A DNA stretch of 64,000 nucleotides, from contig OY829326.1 in assembly GCA_963691655.1 (NCBI GenBank), positions 150,120,998-150,184,997 on the forward strand. The letters are read 5' to 3'. Shown here piece by piece: positions 46,881 to 59,800 of this stretch. A program made the position numbers and the translations under genes. Source of the DNA: Toxonevra muliebris. Lineage: Eukaryota > Arthropoda > Insecta > Diptera > Pallopteridae. Below the pieces are notes generated by a model, which was not told where the DNA came from, did no database searches, and saw only the letters and a program-made list of their open reading frames with translations. The number at the start of each line of letters is the position of its first letter. The first letter of the stretch is position 1.

Positions 46881-48350
46881 TAATTGTTTAAATGAACGTC
46901 TATTGTTTTTAAAATATTAGATATTTGGCACCTGAGAAATAGTTATTCGTTGTGAAATATTGAGTTCCACAACCCATTATTCCAGTTCGGTATGTGAAAC
47001 ACTTCAAGAATCCCTGGGTTTTCCTTGTTGGAATTATTGTATTGTATCTGTTATTATTAGATTGAGCCATAGGCAGGAATTCTGTCCTGTTCTAAATATT
47101 CTCGAATGAAATCGTAGGGAAAATTTGTTCCTTTTTTCTTCTTCTTCTATAGGAACACAAGAGAAAGAAACAAATTCCTTTAGCATAAATTTTTGTATAA
47201 GTAATTTAGTTGCTGTTAATGACCTTGAATATCGAAATTCTTTTATCCTAGTGGACGGAAAAAAGAATTTCCCTTCAACAGAGCTTGGTAATTCTACCAG
47301 GAGATGGCCTTAAGATGATGATAATTTGGCGTTGGCAGATATTTTTTATGAGTACAGTAAATGAGTTACCGAAGGAATATCGGTGGGTTTTTAGAGCCGA
47401 TAAACTCATTTTTGATATTTATATGTCCCTGCCCTACACTACCATAAAACCAGTTCCAATTTATGAGTTCTATACATCAAAATTTCTTTTATTGCTAAAA
47501 AAAATTGTATTGTATTAATATTTGGAAGAGTAGGAACTGAGCTTAAATCAACATCAAACTCCTTATCTAAGACTAAATGTTCCAGCTCTGAAAGCGAAAC
47601 CCAGGAAGTTATGAATTTTTAACGTATCATACTGGCATACAAAATATTGTACAGACAAATCAGCAATCAACCAGCTATGCATACAATGCTGTGGATATAA
47701 AATACAGGCATTAGGGTGGGGGGGCGGGTTGGAGGAAACTTGTCTAACTTAAGGGCACTTATTTTTGAAACTTGTCCCTCCACATAAAACTCAAACTGTT
47801 TATACATTTTATAATGTTTAAAAGTTTTTGATTGAAAAAACCGATATGTTTTCACTGACGTGGAGTTTTTACTATTCGATTTAGAAAAAAATGCCATAAT
47901 TTGTTAATTTTGCTTTTTTTCGTCAAACTACATAGATTTCGCAAAACTTAAACAAATTAAATTTTTGGAAAACTGTATTTTTTTAACATAATTTTATAGT
48001 TTGAAAATATCTATTAAAGTTTTAAAAAATGTCAAAATCTCAGTAAACCATTGACAATTTTTTTAAATAAGAATAATTACCGATTATTTTCGCAAACTGC
48101 GGAGGGGTTTGGATCTATTGAGAGCTCGAACCGTCGACTCACTCGATAGCAGTTGACTCTACATAATAGCAAAATTAACGAGTAACTTTCGAAATATTCT
48201 TTAACCCACAGAAACTGTATATTCTTTCAAATTATTACATACAAATTTTATTTCTCAAAAATGTTAAAATTTAGCTTTCAAAAGCCCTGCAGCTCGGGCC
48301 ACTCTAAAAAATCCGGGCCTTCTTCATTCAATTTTCCACAGTTGTGGCAC
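46881..48350. other. Intergenic DNA, no gene seen
   Basis: No supported gene. The frames at 47125, 47285 and 47667 have no domain. Confidence 0.5.
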
Positions 48351-49059
48351 CATTAATGATGATTCGATACAAGCAAATACTCGATACTTTTCATTCGATT
48401 CAAGTATTTTTTTTACTCGATGCTATACAATAAGTATTTTACTTGATATCGGAAAAAAGGGTCAGTATCGGATACTCGATACTTTTGGAAAATATTTATT
48501 TAAAAAACTGAAATATTGCTATACGATATATAATATTGTGGATCGTTTTACAATATTTTACAGCAAACAATAATATATTTCAAAATGCTACTGCAGAATT
48601 ATTCAATATGGATAATCAAAATATTTCAGTCCATATTGCAATATTCCAATGTACAAAATTATTGCAGTACAGTATTGAAGTTCTAGAAAATATTGCTGGC
48701 CATGCATGTAGAACATAATGTTTATTGAAACCTTTTCATTAAAATAAAATATTTTGAATACGTTATAATCTGTGGATTAGTTTTAATTTTCTTTAAAGTA
48801 TAAATTTTCTAGCGATTTACATCTAAACATAATAAATATCATATATTGCAGTTAACGTCATTTTTATATGATTAACGTGTTTCAAGAATATCTCAAAACG
48901 ATGATGTATAGGCCTCCTCGATAGCCACATAAAAAAAGTGTAATTTGTCTTGTTTATCGAATATTCGATACAAGTACATATTCGATACTTTTTTCCGATA
49001 TTCTCGGTAGCATCGATACTTTTATCCAATACAAGTAATGCGTAAAAGTATCGATACTA

Positions 49060-50313
49060 AAGCGCGGTTCACGCAAAATTGGCACGCAGGAAAGTTGCTG
49101 TATCTTTTTAACCAGAACACTCAGAATAACAAATACTGCATTAAATGATAAGTTTAATATTGTGTTTTAATACTTTAATATTAAAAGATTTAAATTTCTT
49201 TGTTGTGCAAAAAGTTCCGGGTATTCCTTTTAATGGACCCCATCAACCTTTGAACATCCGCTCTGGATACTTTTGCGGCTATTTGGTTCCATTTTAGTAA
49301 CATTGAATTCACATTTTTGACAATACCTGCATTTTTCTTCAACTTATATTTTGTAATAGCCCAGTATTTTTCGATTGGTCGAAGCTGGGGGCAATTGGGT
49401 GGATTGGGCACTACATCTACTTTATTAGTCTGATACCAATCCATAGTTTTCTTAGAGTAGTGGCAACTGGCTAAATAAGGCCAAAACTTCACTGGCGAAT
49501 GGTGGTGACGAACAAATGGCAATAGTCGTTTCGAAAGGCACTCTTTGATGTAAATATCAGACGTCATAGAAGAAGATGTCACAAATGCCTTGGATTTGAG
49601 ACCACAGCTGCAAATAGCCTGCCACGCCATTGCTTTTTTTGCAAATTTATCCATTTTTATGTACTTGAATTTTTAAGGTACATTACCACGATTCGTTGCC
49701 ATATAAAATGTTTGACCTGGAAGCTGTTTAACTTCAAATTTTACGTATGATCGTCATCCACAATAATGCATCCATTGAATTTGGTCAAAACATTATTATA
49801 AAGAAGACGAGCACGTTTTTGGCCAGCAAATTCTGTTTGTCTGTTCTATTTGAATATTTTATAGCACGATAGCACTTTAGCCCAGCTTTTATGCGTATTC
49901 GTCTAGCAGTACTTTAGCTGGTATTGAATTTTTTGGCACGATCGCTATCCGATAGTCCGGGATTGCTTTTGATGGACCTCAAGATCTTTTCCTTTAATTT
50001 TAGGCTGGTGGTTCTCGTTTTGTTCACAACTTTTTTAGCTCTTTCAACACTAAGAGTTTCTTTATATCGTTCTTTTGGAGATATTTAACACTTTCGCAAT
50101 CTTTGAACCAGACCACGACGGATTTTCAATAAATTTGTTCACAATCAATTTTATATTTTCAGCTTCCATTGTACACACAATCACCAACTTGCAATCAATT
50201 AATATGAGAAATTTATCAACTAACGGTAACGGTAAACAAATCCCAGTTGTTCTTATGACTAGGAGTGACGTGGGGACCACAACAAAGCGTGCCAATTTGG
50301 CGTAAACCGCGCT
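49060..50313 (-). mobile_element. Tc1/mariner DD37E element, family 2 copy D
   Basis: TA at 49058-49059 and 50314-50315; termini AAGCGCGGTTCACGCAAAAT and the complementary ATTTGGCGTAAACCGCGCTT. About 1.25 kb and nearly identical to copy C, which implies recent spread of this family relative to the other remnants. Confidence 0.93.
49190..50169 (-). pseudogene. DD37E transposase, family 2 copy D, broken
   Basis: Same architecture as copy C. The C-terminal half is open over 154 codons (49190-49654). The second catalytic Asp is replaced (FWPYLASCHY for FWPDLASCHY). Nine bases are missing before NPPNC, shortening the second-Asp to Glu spacing. The N-terminal half has frameshifts, one of them near the first Asp (a base lost near 49750). 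Independent lesions from copy C show both were inactivated separately. Confidence 0.88.
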
Positions 50314-50330
50314 TTATGTGGGTATCGAAT

Positions 50331-52629
50331 CAACACTAGGCACAATTTATATAATCGACCAATTCAATTCAGTGGCAACTGCAAAGATATTAGTATTTGT
50401 TTTTAAATATTTACATATTTGCAGTGTTTCTTTGTTTTAAAGTGCTCTCTGTTTTGTAATCTCATCAGCTCTTTCCTTTTAAGTAAATGTACAATATATA
50501 AATGACTACACACCCAGAAAAATCACAGAGTTCCTTCCCAATAAATTCGTAAGCGTTTCATACGAAGTTCTTTACAACTGAATATGATATATTTATATAA
50601 TTTCTGATAACTTTGGCAGAGTGCTATGACTGTCAGGGAATTATACTGCACCAGAGTAAGTACTTGCTCGTGAAATTACTTATAATATAATTCCATATCA
50701 AATAAATCCAGCTTTATTATTTAATTAAATAAACAACATTTTGTTTTATGCTTTTAAGTATTTCAGCATCTTAACAAAAAAGTAAAAGTAAAGTTAATCG
50801 CGAAACAAACATTTCTAAGTCAAATTACACGATCAGCGTTTTAAATTGAACAAATTATAATTTGTCAAAAAAAGCACACGCTTCATTATCGTAATGTAAA
50901 CTGAAAAAATTGTCGGTCATAGCGAATATAAATAAACACTTACCTATATAAATATTGTTGTTCTAATACTTTGTTGAAACTGGTTCCTGAAGTGGCTCTT
51001 TAATTTTGTTCGGAATATATGAAGAATTTCAGATGTGTTTCTTCATACATATATGTTTCTATATATGTGTTTCAATATACATATATTTGCATAGCTAATA
51101 TGTATTTTTCGCCTCCCTTGAACTTTTGGAAAAGCTATAAGTTCAAGTATCATTATTGAAATGAAGATTTCGATTCTAAGGAATAGCCCAATATTATTGT
51201 TGACTTCTCAATTTTGGTCCAATAAATAGAGTAGCTTCAGACCACTTCAACCAGAAAACCAATAAATCTTAAATGAAGGGTAATCAGGCTCCAAATTACT
51301 AACTTATATTTCTTAAAAGTTTTAAAGTCAAATAGATTAACAGCGGAAGGCTTAAAATAATAGGAGTACAACCAACTCCAATATTGAAGCAACATTCTGA
51401 TATTAAGCATTTGGAAAAATACATTAAATTTAAGTATTATAAAAAGCTAGCACGTTTCTAACTGAAAACTGTGAAAAATTAAGTTCCAAGTTTCCAACTG
51501 GAACTGCGAGTGCTCAGTACGAACGATGGTATTAATCTGCTAAATCAGATAATAAAATCGCATAACAAATTCATTACATTTCGTGATGATCGTCATGAGT
51601 CTTTTTCATTGTATGTAAGATGAAGTCGACAGACGACGCGACACACACGCATAGACAATTTTCAAATATATTTAAGTAAATGAGTAAATTAATGAATGAA
51701 TGCGTGTGTGCCGTGGCATCAATTCGAAAATTAAAAGAATATGCCGATGTTTGTGTATTTTGAAATAAAAAGTTACAGTAGATTTAGTTTTTCGTGAAAA
51801 CTTTAGACAAGGTCAGAAAAAAACTGTGTCTTTGTTACGAATTCTTTTGTACCTACTTATAATTGACATTGAAAAATCTTTTAATTAATTTAATTTCAAA
51901 TTATTTACCCTAAAACTAATATAAATATGTTAGCAGAGACATTACTTGACCTTCTAACGCACAACAGCAATTTTAAAATTTAGTAACCAAAATGGAAAAT
52001 AATTTTTGACTTAACCCTAAAACATTTTGGGATTTGGAAGCAAGCCTCTTTTTGATGGAGCATGGAAACTTAAACTAAGCATGATTTTACTATCAACACA
52101 AATTGATATTAATATGCTAAACTTGTTTCGTGATTATAAACTAAACAAATCAATGGGAAAAACTTATCATCATTACGATCATAGCTGAAAGTCCCAATGA
52201 AAAATAGCCCCTAACAAAATGAAAAAAAAAAAATAAAAAAATTTGTATTGAAAGAAAAAAAAAAAAAATCAGATTTTGAAGTGAATTGCGGTAATATTTC
52301 ATAATTTTGGGTTTTTTTCACTTTTGGGTCATACCATATTCCATTACGATATACATGAAATGTCGCTCTTAAATTTAAAAAACCCTAAAAAACGATGAAT
52401 TGATTCCAATATATACAGTCTTTTCAACAAGAACGTGTTTGGCTTAATTGTACGAAAAAGTTGAAGTATCAAGTTGGACTTTTTTTCAACATTCAACATT
52501 TGATTGCAAATGACGCTGTAAAGAAATGGAACCAGCATTTTTTTAAACACCAAAATGCTGTAGGATTAGGTGATAGCATGAGTTTTTGAAGCCAATTCTT
52601 CCATTACATTTGAAGCAGCTCCGCAAAAA
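50331..52629. other. Intergenic DNA, no gene seen
   Basis: No supported gene. ACACCCAGAAAAAT at about 50507 matches the terminus of the element at 20241, but no partner end was found nearby. A- and T-rich throughout. Confidence 0.5.
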
Positions 52630-53370
52630 CTTTCGCTGAAGGTCACTAATATATCCCTTAGTACAATCCAAAGCCGTTTAAGTGAATTCCAAATTGAATT
52701 CTGAGCTACCATAACGAAATTCTTACTGATGGCAAAACAAACAAAAAAAATGGCAGGAGTGGGCTGTCGAACATATGGATAATGATTGGAGCGATGAGGC
52801 CTTTACAGACGAATCTTTTTTACGGACGACAGGTACCATGGAACTTACATTGTCTATTAAGGACTGTAAGATGGTTCTGAGATTAGTTAAGCATCCAGGA
52901 AAAGCTCATGTTTGGGGATGCTTTTAAAAACAGAGTTTCGACAGTATAATCCATCTTTACTAGAAATTTGGATATCCAGTACATAATCCATTTATACCAA
53001 CATAGACTCTTATCTTCTGCCAATAACTGGTTTGGGAAAAGAAATCGAAATTGAGTGCTTTAAGAGGGCAGGACCCTAAACATCAAAGTCGCTTGTGCAG
53101 TAAGTGAAAAGAGGAAAATTGGATAAGAATTTGGACTACGCTTCTCAATCTTCAGATACTTACCACATTGAAATTTTTTAGCAATTATTAAGCTTAAGAT
53201 GAGAAAAAAAAAAATGCTAAGAGCATTGCCCAATTGAAATGACCGCTTAAGTCAAAATTGCGGAGTTTGCCGCAATCGTATGCCGAAAAGCTAGAAATAA
53301 TATGACCTCGCGTTATCACGAAATTACTCAAAACTGTGGTTGCTAGATACTATATTGATATATCAGCACA
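52630..53370 (+). pseudogene. Degenerate Tc1-like transposase
   Basis: The plus strand in broken frames reads KVTNISLSTIQSRLSEFQI, WQEWAVEHMDNDWSDEAFTD (first Asp in FTDES), KHPGKAHVWGCF, DYASQSSDTYHIEIF (degraded SPDLNPIENxW) and SLPQSYAEKLEI. The order and spacing fit a Tc1/Bari-like transposase. No terminal repeats were located and the second Asp segment is not recognisable. Confidence 0.6.
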
Positions 53371-55579
53371 TTGGACAAAAAAAAAATGCTTAAAAATAAT
53401 GTGGGATATTTTTTTTGATTGGGGTATTTTTTGAAAGTCTTAGGCCGTACACGCTCTTGTTGAGAAAACTGTATATTTATATATAGCCACGGAAGTATAT
53501 TTATTAGATTCTCTTCAAATAATGTTTTGCTTCATCGAGAAGTACGAATATTAGTGCCTTCTTTTGTTGAAAAATTAAATCTTTTTTGTTATTATAGAAG
53601 GTTATATTTTTGGTATTGTTTACAGTAAAAACTCTACAAGCATCTCTAGGTACTTTTCGGAATTAATTATTTCATCCAAACTACCTGCGGAAATATAGTT
53701 CCCACATCATTACAGAAGATGTGAATTTCACTTGTTTAATTAACAATTGAACTGTTTTCCTTTGATTGCCTAGTGAGATTTAAAAACGCAACTCAACATT
53801 CTATGTTCCGCAGCTCTATCTATTGGGATGATTTTTGTAACTTTTAAAACCTCAGTCTTAATTTTATTGAGAATTGTGTAATTATTAGAATTTAGACATT
53901 TAATGAAATATGACTGGGTTGAGATTTTTGAAATGATAAAAGCCAAAATAATGTGAGTGAGTTGTTTACAAGTCTTCTTTCTTTTTAAACCCTTTCATAT
54001 TCTCTCTCAATGCGCAACTCCTGCGAAATTAAACTTTTTTAAGATTTCTTCTTTTGCATCAGTTTTTTGAGAAAACTCAACTTAACTTAATCCTTAACGG
54101 AAAATTATCGAATCTGTAAAATCTAAATAATAGTCGAACATCGAGTGGTAGTATGTTGTATTTTTGACGATGGGAAATGGTCAAAACTAAACTCTTACTC
54201 TAAATGAAGTGATAGAAAAAGTTTGAATGCCATTTCGGACTCAACGCAAAAATATACATAGGATAATATATGCATTCAGTTCTGGTAGCATCTTAATGAT
54301 TGCTGGTTACCATTTCTTTCTACATTTCTTTTTATTTTTTTTGTTTTTGAAGTCAAGTCAAAAACCTAAGTGAAAAAATTAAAAAAAAAATCTGAGAAAT
54401 GGTTGTCGACGGTTCTATAGATATGTTTTTTTTAACATTTTATAAAGGACAAAAAAGCGAATGTAGAGGAACCAATATTACTGTCATGATTATGGAAGTC
54501 GTATGTAACCATGCTTTCTGCATAGAACATTTTACCAATCTTTATTAAGGGCATAAGAGAGTTCATTCAACTTCCCCTAATACCTCAAGACATTATTTTG
54601 TATTGAAATTCTAACTTTACTGAAACGTGTTTGGGTATAGCTAAATTTGTGCTAAAAATCCCATAGTTTAACGTTAATATTCAATAAAACTAAAGTATGT
54701 ACTTTTCACGTACATAAATATATTGGCTGTGACTAGCTGAAATTAAGTGAAAAAAAAAAATAATAATTCAAAAGTGTTATTAATTAGACCGATCGTGAAA
54801 TGAATAGGAATAATGTTAATGATTGATTTGAAAATTGCTACGATGTGTTTTTTTTTTTAAATAAAAATTTTTTTTTATTAATTTTTTTTTGCTTTTGATA
54901 TGAGCAACTAATTAATAAAATGAATTTGCTAATTGAGGTATATATACATACAAAAAAAAATATTTATTGAAAGTGCAAATTGAAAGCTATGCAAATAAAT
55001 ATGTATATAGGTGTAAAATTATATTATTATAATTAAAGAGCACTATAAAAATTTAATTCGACACACTGATAAAATTTTTATGAGTTTTTTACTATTTTTT
55101 TTTTTAATATAATTACATATGTATAGTGAAATAATATACGAGTATATATGTATATATAAATGAAATAGGTCAATTTTATTATTATTAAGCATATAATTGT
55201 GATTTTCTAGTATGAAGCTTGTAGAAAAATGTACTGTGTATCATATTAGCTTTTCGAAAGCGTGATAATTAAAGTTAAATATAAATTTATATGTTATAAA
55301 GTCAAGAGCTTTTTTAAGAGATTGGGTTTTAGTAGAAAAAGAAATGGATTAAAATAAATGTTGTGGTTGGAGATTTTCAGAGAAGATGACGCTGAAATAG
55401 TACATTCCTTAAATTAACTTCCGCTCGAAATTATATATTTATTCAGTTTCTTGATTAAAGTGAACTGAATTTAATATATTTTAATATATTTTGAGAACAA
55501 CTTATATTTTTCTACTACTTAATTTCATTGGGATAGGCATTTAAAAAATAAAGTTATGTGGAATCTCATCAGAAAAATC
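53371..55579. other. Intergenic AT-rich DNA
   Basis: Nothing beyond AT-rich sequence and homopolymer runs was seen. Confidence 0.5.
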
Positions 55580-55581
55580 TA

Positions 55582-56866
55582 AGGAGTGAGATTTACGAAA
55601 TCTTAACACACATTTTAACTAATAATTCTTTTTGGGTGTAAATTTAAAAATTTCTTTGATCTAGTTATCTTTGAAAAATATGTCACTTATTATTTTTAAT
55701 GACAAACATGTTGATTTATTGTGAGTTTGTTCAAAATGAGTGAAGAAAAAGAAGTACGTCTTAAAATTATTAAAAATTTTCAAAAAAATCCAAATTGGTC
55801 CTACAAAAAATTGGCTAAAGAATTGAAGGTCTGCCGTCAAACTGTTTCCAATGTTATTAAACAGTTTCAGGAGAATTTGACCATCAATAGGAAACCTGGT
55901 TCGGGAAGAAAACAAGGACCATGTGATATTGGGAAAGCCAAGAAAATAGAAAGCATATTGAAAAAAATCTCCAAACACATCTGGTAGAAAAGCTGCCCGG
56001 TTAGCCCAGTGCTCTGACTATTTGGTGCGAAAAGTTAAAGCCAATGCAGGTTTGAAAACATACAAAGTCCACAAAGTTCCAGACAAGAATGCTGCAAAAA
56101 ATTTAGACGCCAAAAGTTGGGCTCGGAAATTAAAATCGAATATCATACAAAAATATTCATGGACGACGAAAAGTATGTACTGGCAGATTTTACGCAGCTT
56201 TCGGGTCAAAATTTTTATGTTGCTGATGCTCGAAGAAATGTCGAAGAATAATTTAGAATCCAAAAGCGGACAAAATTTCCTAAAAATTCCTGGTATGGCA
56301 AGTTATATACAGTTGCGGCAAAAAAAGCAAGTCATTTGTTACAGTGGGCTCTATAAATACCGAAATATACATCAAAGAATGTTTGAAAAAAAGACTTTTT
56401 CCTTTCATAAGAGAGTGCAATGTGTCCACATATTTTTGGCCCGATTCGGCATCATGTCACTACGGCAAGAAAGCTATGGAGTGGTACCAAAGTAATAACA
56501 TAGTTTTTGTACCGAAAGAGGCCAATCCTCCAAATTGTCCGGAGCTAAGACTAGTGGAGAGATATTGGGCTCTTGTGAAAAGAAACTTAAAGAGCACAAA
56601 AAAGGTGTCCCAAAATATCGAAGATTTTAAAAGGAGATGGGCAAACTGTTCCAAAAAGGTGCCTGAAACAACTATCAAATCTCTAATGGAAGCCTTACCA
56701 AAAAAGGTCCTCGAGTTCATAAATAGTGGCTAGAACTATAAAAGTTATATTTTTCTGTAATTTGTAAAATATTATCAATTAAATAAAAAAAATCAAAACT
56801 CCTGAGATCGACCGTTTAAAAATTATGGAATTTTGCATATGTTAAGATTTTTTCGATCTCACTCCT
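55582..56866 (+). mobile_element. Tc1/mariner DD37E element, family 1 copy B
   Basis: TA at 55580-55581 and 56867-56868; termini AGGAGTGAGATTTACGAAAT and the near complement GATTTTTTCGATCTCACTCCT. About 1.29 kb, highly similar to the copy at 24003. Confidence 0.92.
55736..56733 (+). pseudogene. DD37E transposase, family 1 copy B, frameshifted
   Basis: MSEEKEVRLKIIKNFQKNPN starts an 88-codon open stretch with the helix-turn-helix VCRQTVSNVIKQF and the basic KPGSGRKQG linker. An extra A in an A run near 55970 breaks it. The first-Asp segment is damaged by a roughly 10-base loss near 56160 relative to copy A. The last open stretch (56344-56733) has FWPDSASCHYGKK (second Asp) and CPELRLVERYW (Glu, 37 residues apart) and ends EFINSG-stop. 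Not functional. Confidence 0.9.
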
Positions 56867-56868
56867 TA

Positions 56869-59800
56869 TTTTATTGAAATGGGTTAGTGAAAACATTGTC
56901 TTATGTAATTCCTGAGATAATAGACAAAATGCTGATTAGTTCTTCATTGAAGTTAAAGCCAGATTTGGTATTCTTAAAATTAAGGTGGATGTAAAATGTT
57001 TCTATTTCGGCTTCCTATTGTAGGAGAAGGAGCTGAAATTTAAGTTGTGCTTAGGAATTATGCAATGCCTGGTTTTTACTATGTCATATTTAATGGCAGA
57101 GAAAGAGAGAATTTCCTTTATTAAATTGCCAGCATGTTGGCAATTTTGATTGAATTTGACATATAGCCAAAACTAGGAACAAGAATGCAAGGAACCCATT
57201 TCGATTGGCCTGCTGCTTTATATTGCGAATTTTTATATATTTATTTATGATTAACAGCTCAAACCAGAATCAACATCCACAAGAAATAAATAAACTTTAA
57301 ATAAACTAAGTTTAAACTCAATCTGGAACACACGATTCTGAATTTAAACCTCAAAATGAATTTAATTCACTGTATTAAGTTGATCGTAAGTTAAAAATAG
57401 ATATAGCTATACAAAAAATAGCCAGTATTGCAAAAAAAAAAATCTTGGCTTCAATGAAAACTTTGTCTCCAATTGGGTGGTGAGTTTTAAGTCTTGGTAA
57501 GACTTAATCCTAAAAAATCCTAAACATGTTTTAGAAGATAACTTCATTGTTTACTTTAGGAGAAAGAGCTGAAGTTAGAGTTAAATAAGGCTTCCTAAAA
57601 TTAAATGAGTTGAAATAAATTTTTTGAAATTCTAATGGATTTTTAGAATTAAAATTTTTAAGAGTCTATTTTCCGTTTATAATTTATGCCCAATGTTGTC
57701 AAATATTTCTTGTTTGATAAACTAAGTACGAATTTTGTTTGGATAACTCAGTTCTGGGTGTAAACCACAATTCGAGTTCAATTCACTCAGAAAAGCTGAT
57801 AACTATAAAGTGATATTTTCTGAAATTATGCTAGGTTATTTGAAAACTCTTGAAACACATCAATGCATAAGATTTCAAAATAACGTTTCTTACAAGTATT
57901 TTGAATTTTATTTATTTTCCATTGCACAGCGATAAAAGCAAATATTTCAAGCCGTTATCACTAAAAAACTTAAATGTAAATTTAATTTTTTTTTATATAT
58001 AAATACAAACAAATATATAAATTATTTTTGCATTCTAGAGCAAACAACTTTCAAAACAATTCACAAATGTATGTCACTCAATATCACACTCATACACACT
58101 AAACCACTCCCACAGACACGACCCGACACACACATGTCTATGTTGCATGTAAAATACCCTCAATGCGAATTGGAGTGAATGAAATGTCATTGCGACATTT
58201 GATCGTTTTACATGATCGAATTTAGATTGACAACAAATGAAATCGATGTCGTTTGTGGTGGGAGAAGTTTATTTTACTTTTTATTGGATGTGGGTAACTA
58301 TTACCTTAAAAACTCATCATAAATATATATGTCGAATGTAAGTAGTAAGTGCATATGACAAAAAGTTACAAATAGTTCAAATTTTATATTGTTTTCTTTT
58401 TATTCATTCCTTTTGTTTTACTAATTGATTGATTTATTTGTTAAATTAAACTTAATTTGTTTTGTACTTCAATACATAAAAAAATTGTAATATAAATTCA
58501 TTGGTAGCGTATAGTATGAAAGCGACTTACAAGGAATATAGGTTAGTGGATTAATTAGTTTTCAATTAGTTGCATTACGATTTCAATGAAACATGTATAT
58601 GGATTTGTCACACAGTTGGATCACACAGTCTGTTGAAGTTAGTTAAACACCAGTAACAGTCGATCATATTGCATGTTTGCGTGGCCAGCAATGATTTGCA
58701 GGCACCATAAATACCTTTCTCGGTTTAACCGAGATCACTGAGCTCTGGTTTTATAAAGGTGTAATTCATTTTGGTATTGTAGTAAAAGTTTTGAGATTCT
58801 TCTTTCAATAAAGTCAAATTGGTCGGTGGGTACTCACTAGGGATTTACTCACTTGTAATTTCGGGACTCGTCTTAAAATAAAGCTCAAAAGCTGGCGAAA
58901 TGTATTTTACGATAAATTATCTTCTTTGTTCTACAAAATTTGAACTCAAATGTATACAACCCGTAATCTCTCTCTTATGTATCAAAATTAATTGAAGTTT
59001 TTACACTCTGAACCATTTTTATACTTACTATTTCAATTACTACGAGATCTTGATGCCACCAAATGTTGAGTCTGTAGACTGCTGAGGCCTTAGTTTTTAG
59101 GCAATGTCACAATAAATAAATTAAAGTGCAAACCAGATTTTTGTGGTTATTACATCTCAGCTGCGGTCTATAACGGATTAATGAAGCTAAGTATTTCGAT
59201 CATAACTAATATGTCAGGAGTTTTCAGACTGGAGGACTTTTTTTTTGGTCCTATAAAAGTTTGACGCAATAGAAAGTAAAATCTCAAAAACGTCACTGAC
59301 TGTGGCAATATAGAAGAAAACAAAGCCAAAATCATCAAGGAGAAATCAAATATTAAATGGATACAAATAGAATGAAAAACCCTCTGTAATAATTTACTTG
59401 CAGACGTATAAGTCTCAGAACTTTACGGTTTCAGTTATTTGCAATCCTTGGGACAATACAAGAAAATTTAAAAATGTTTGTCCAATCAGTTTCCGTGAAT
59501 AGAATTATTAGTTTGGTGGATAAACCGAGAATTACGTCGGTTAACTTTTGGCACATGCATTGACTGGATTGATATCTAGGGGAATATGGGATTACGCGGT
59601 CTCTAATGCGTAGGTACAAAAAACATTTGAAAAAATAAATGCTGGTTATGAACTCATTGAACTACGGATTTTGTCAAGAAGTACCATCTCAGGGGTTTTA
59701 CGACTGAAGAACTCATTTTTGGCAGCTTTATTACCGAACAATAAACGCTAATAAATAAAAACATTTTTCAAAGAACCAAGTATGTGAAAGTTTGGTATTT

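Larger units (their letters stand above)
48361..50330. mobile_element. GTATCGATAC-rich inverted-repeat element interrupted by a DD37E copy
   Basis: The left part (48361-48500) has repeated ATTCGATAC and ACTCGATAC motifs. The right part (48955-49057) has GTATCGATAC and the same motif inverted. The terminal GATTCGATAC at 48361 is answered by GTATCGAATC just after the DD37E insertion (about 50321-50330). If these are its ends, this is a roughly 0.7 kb foldback-like element split by the insertion at 49060. No target duplication was established. Confidence 0.5.

Noticed and set aside
59205..59735. Two similar stretches suggesting a repeat pair
   Set aside because: Similarity is limited to about 45 bases with many mismatches; boundaries cannot be set.
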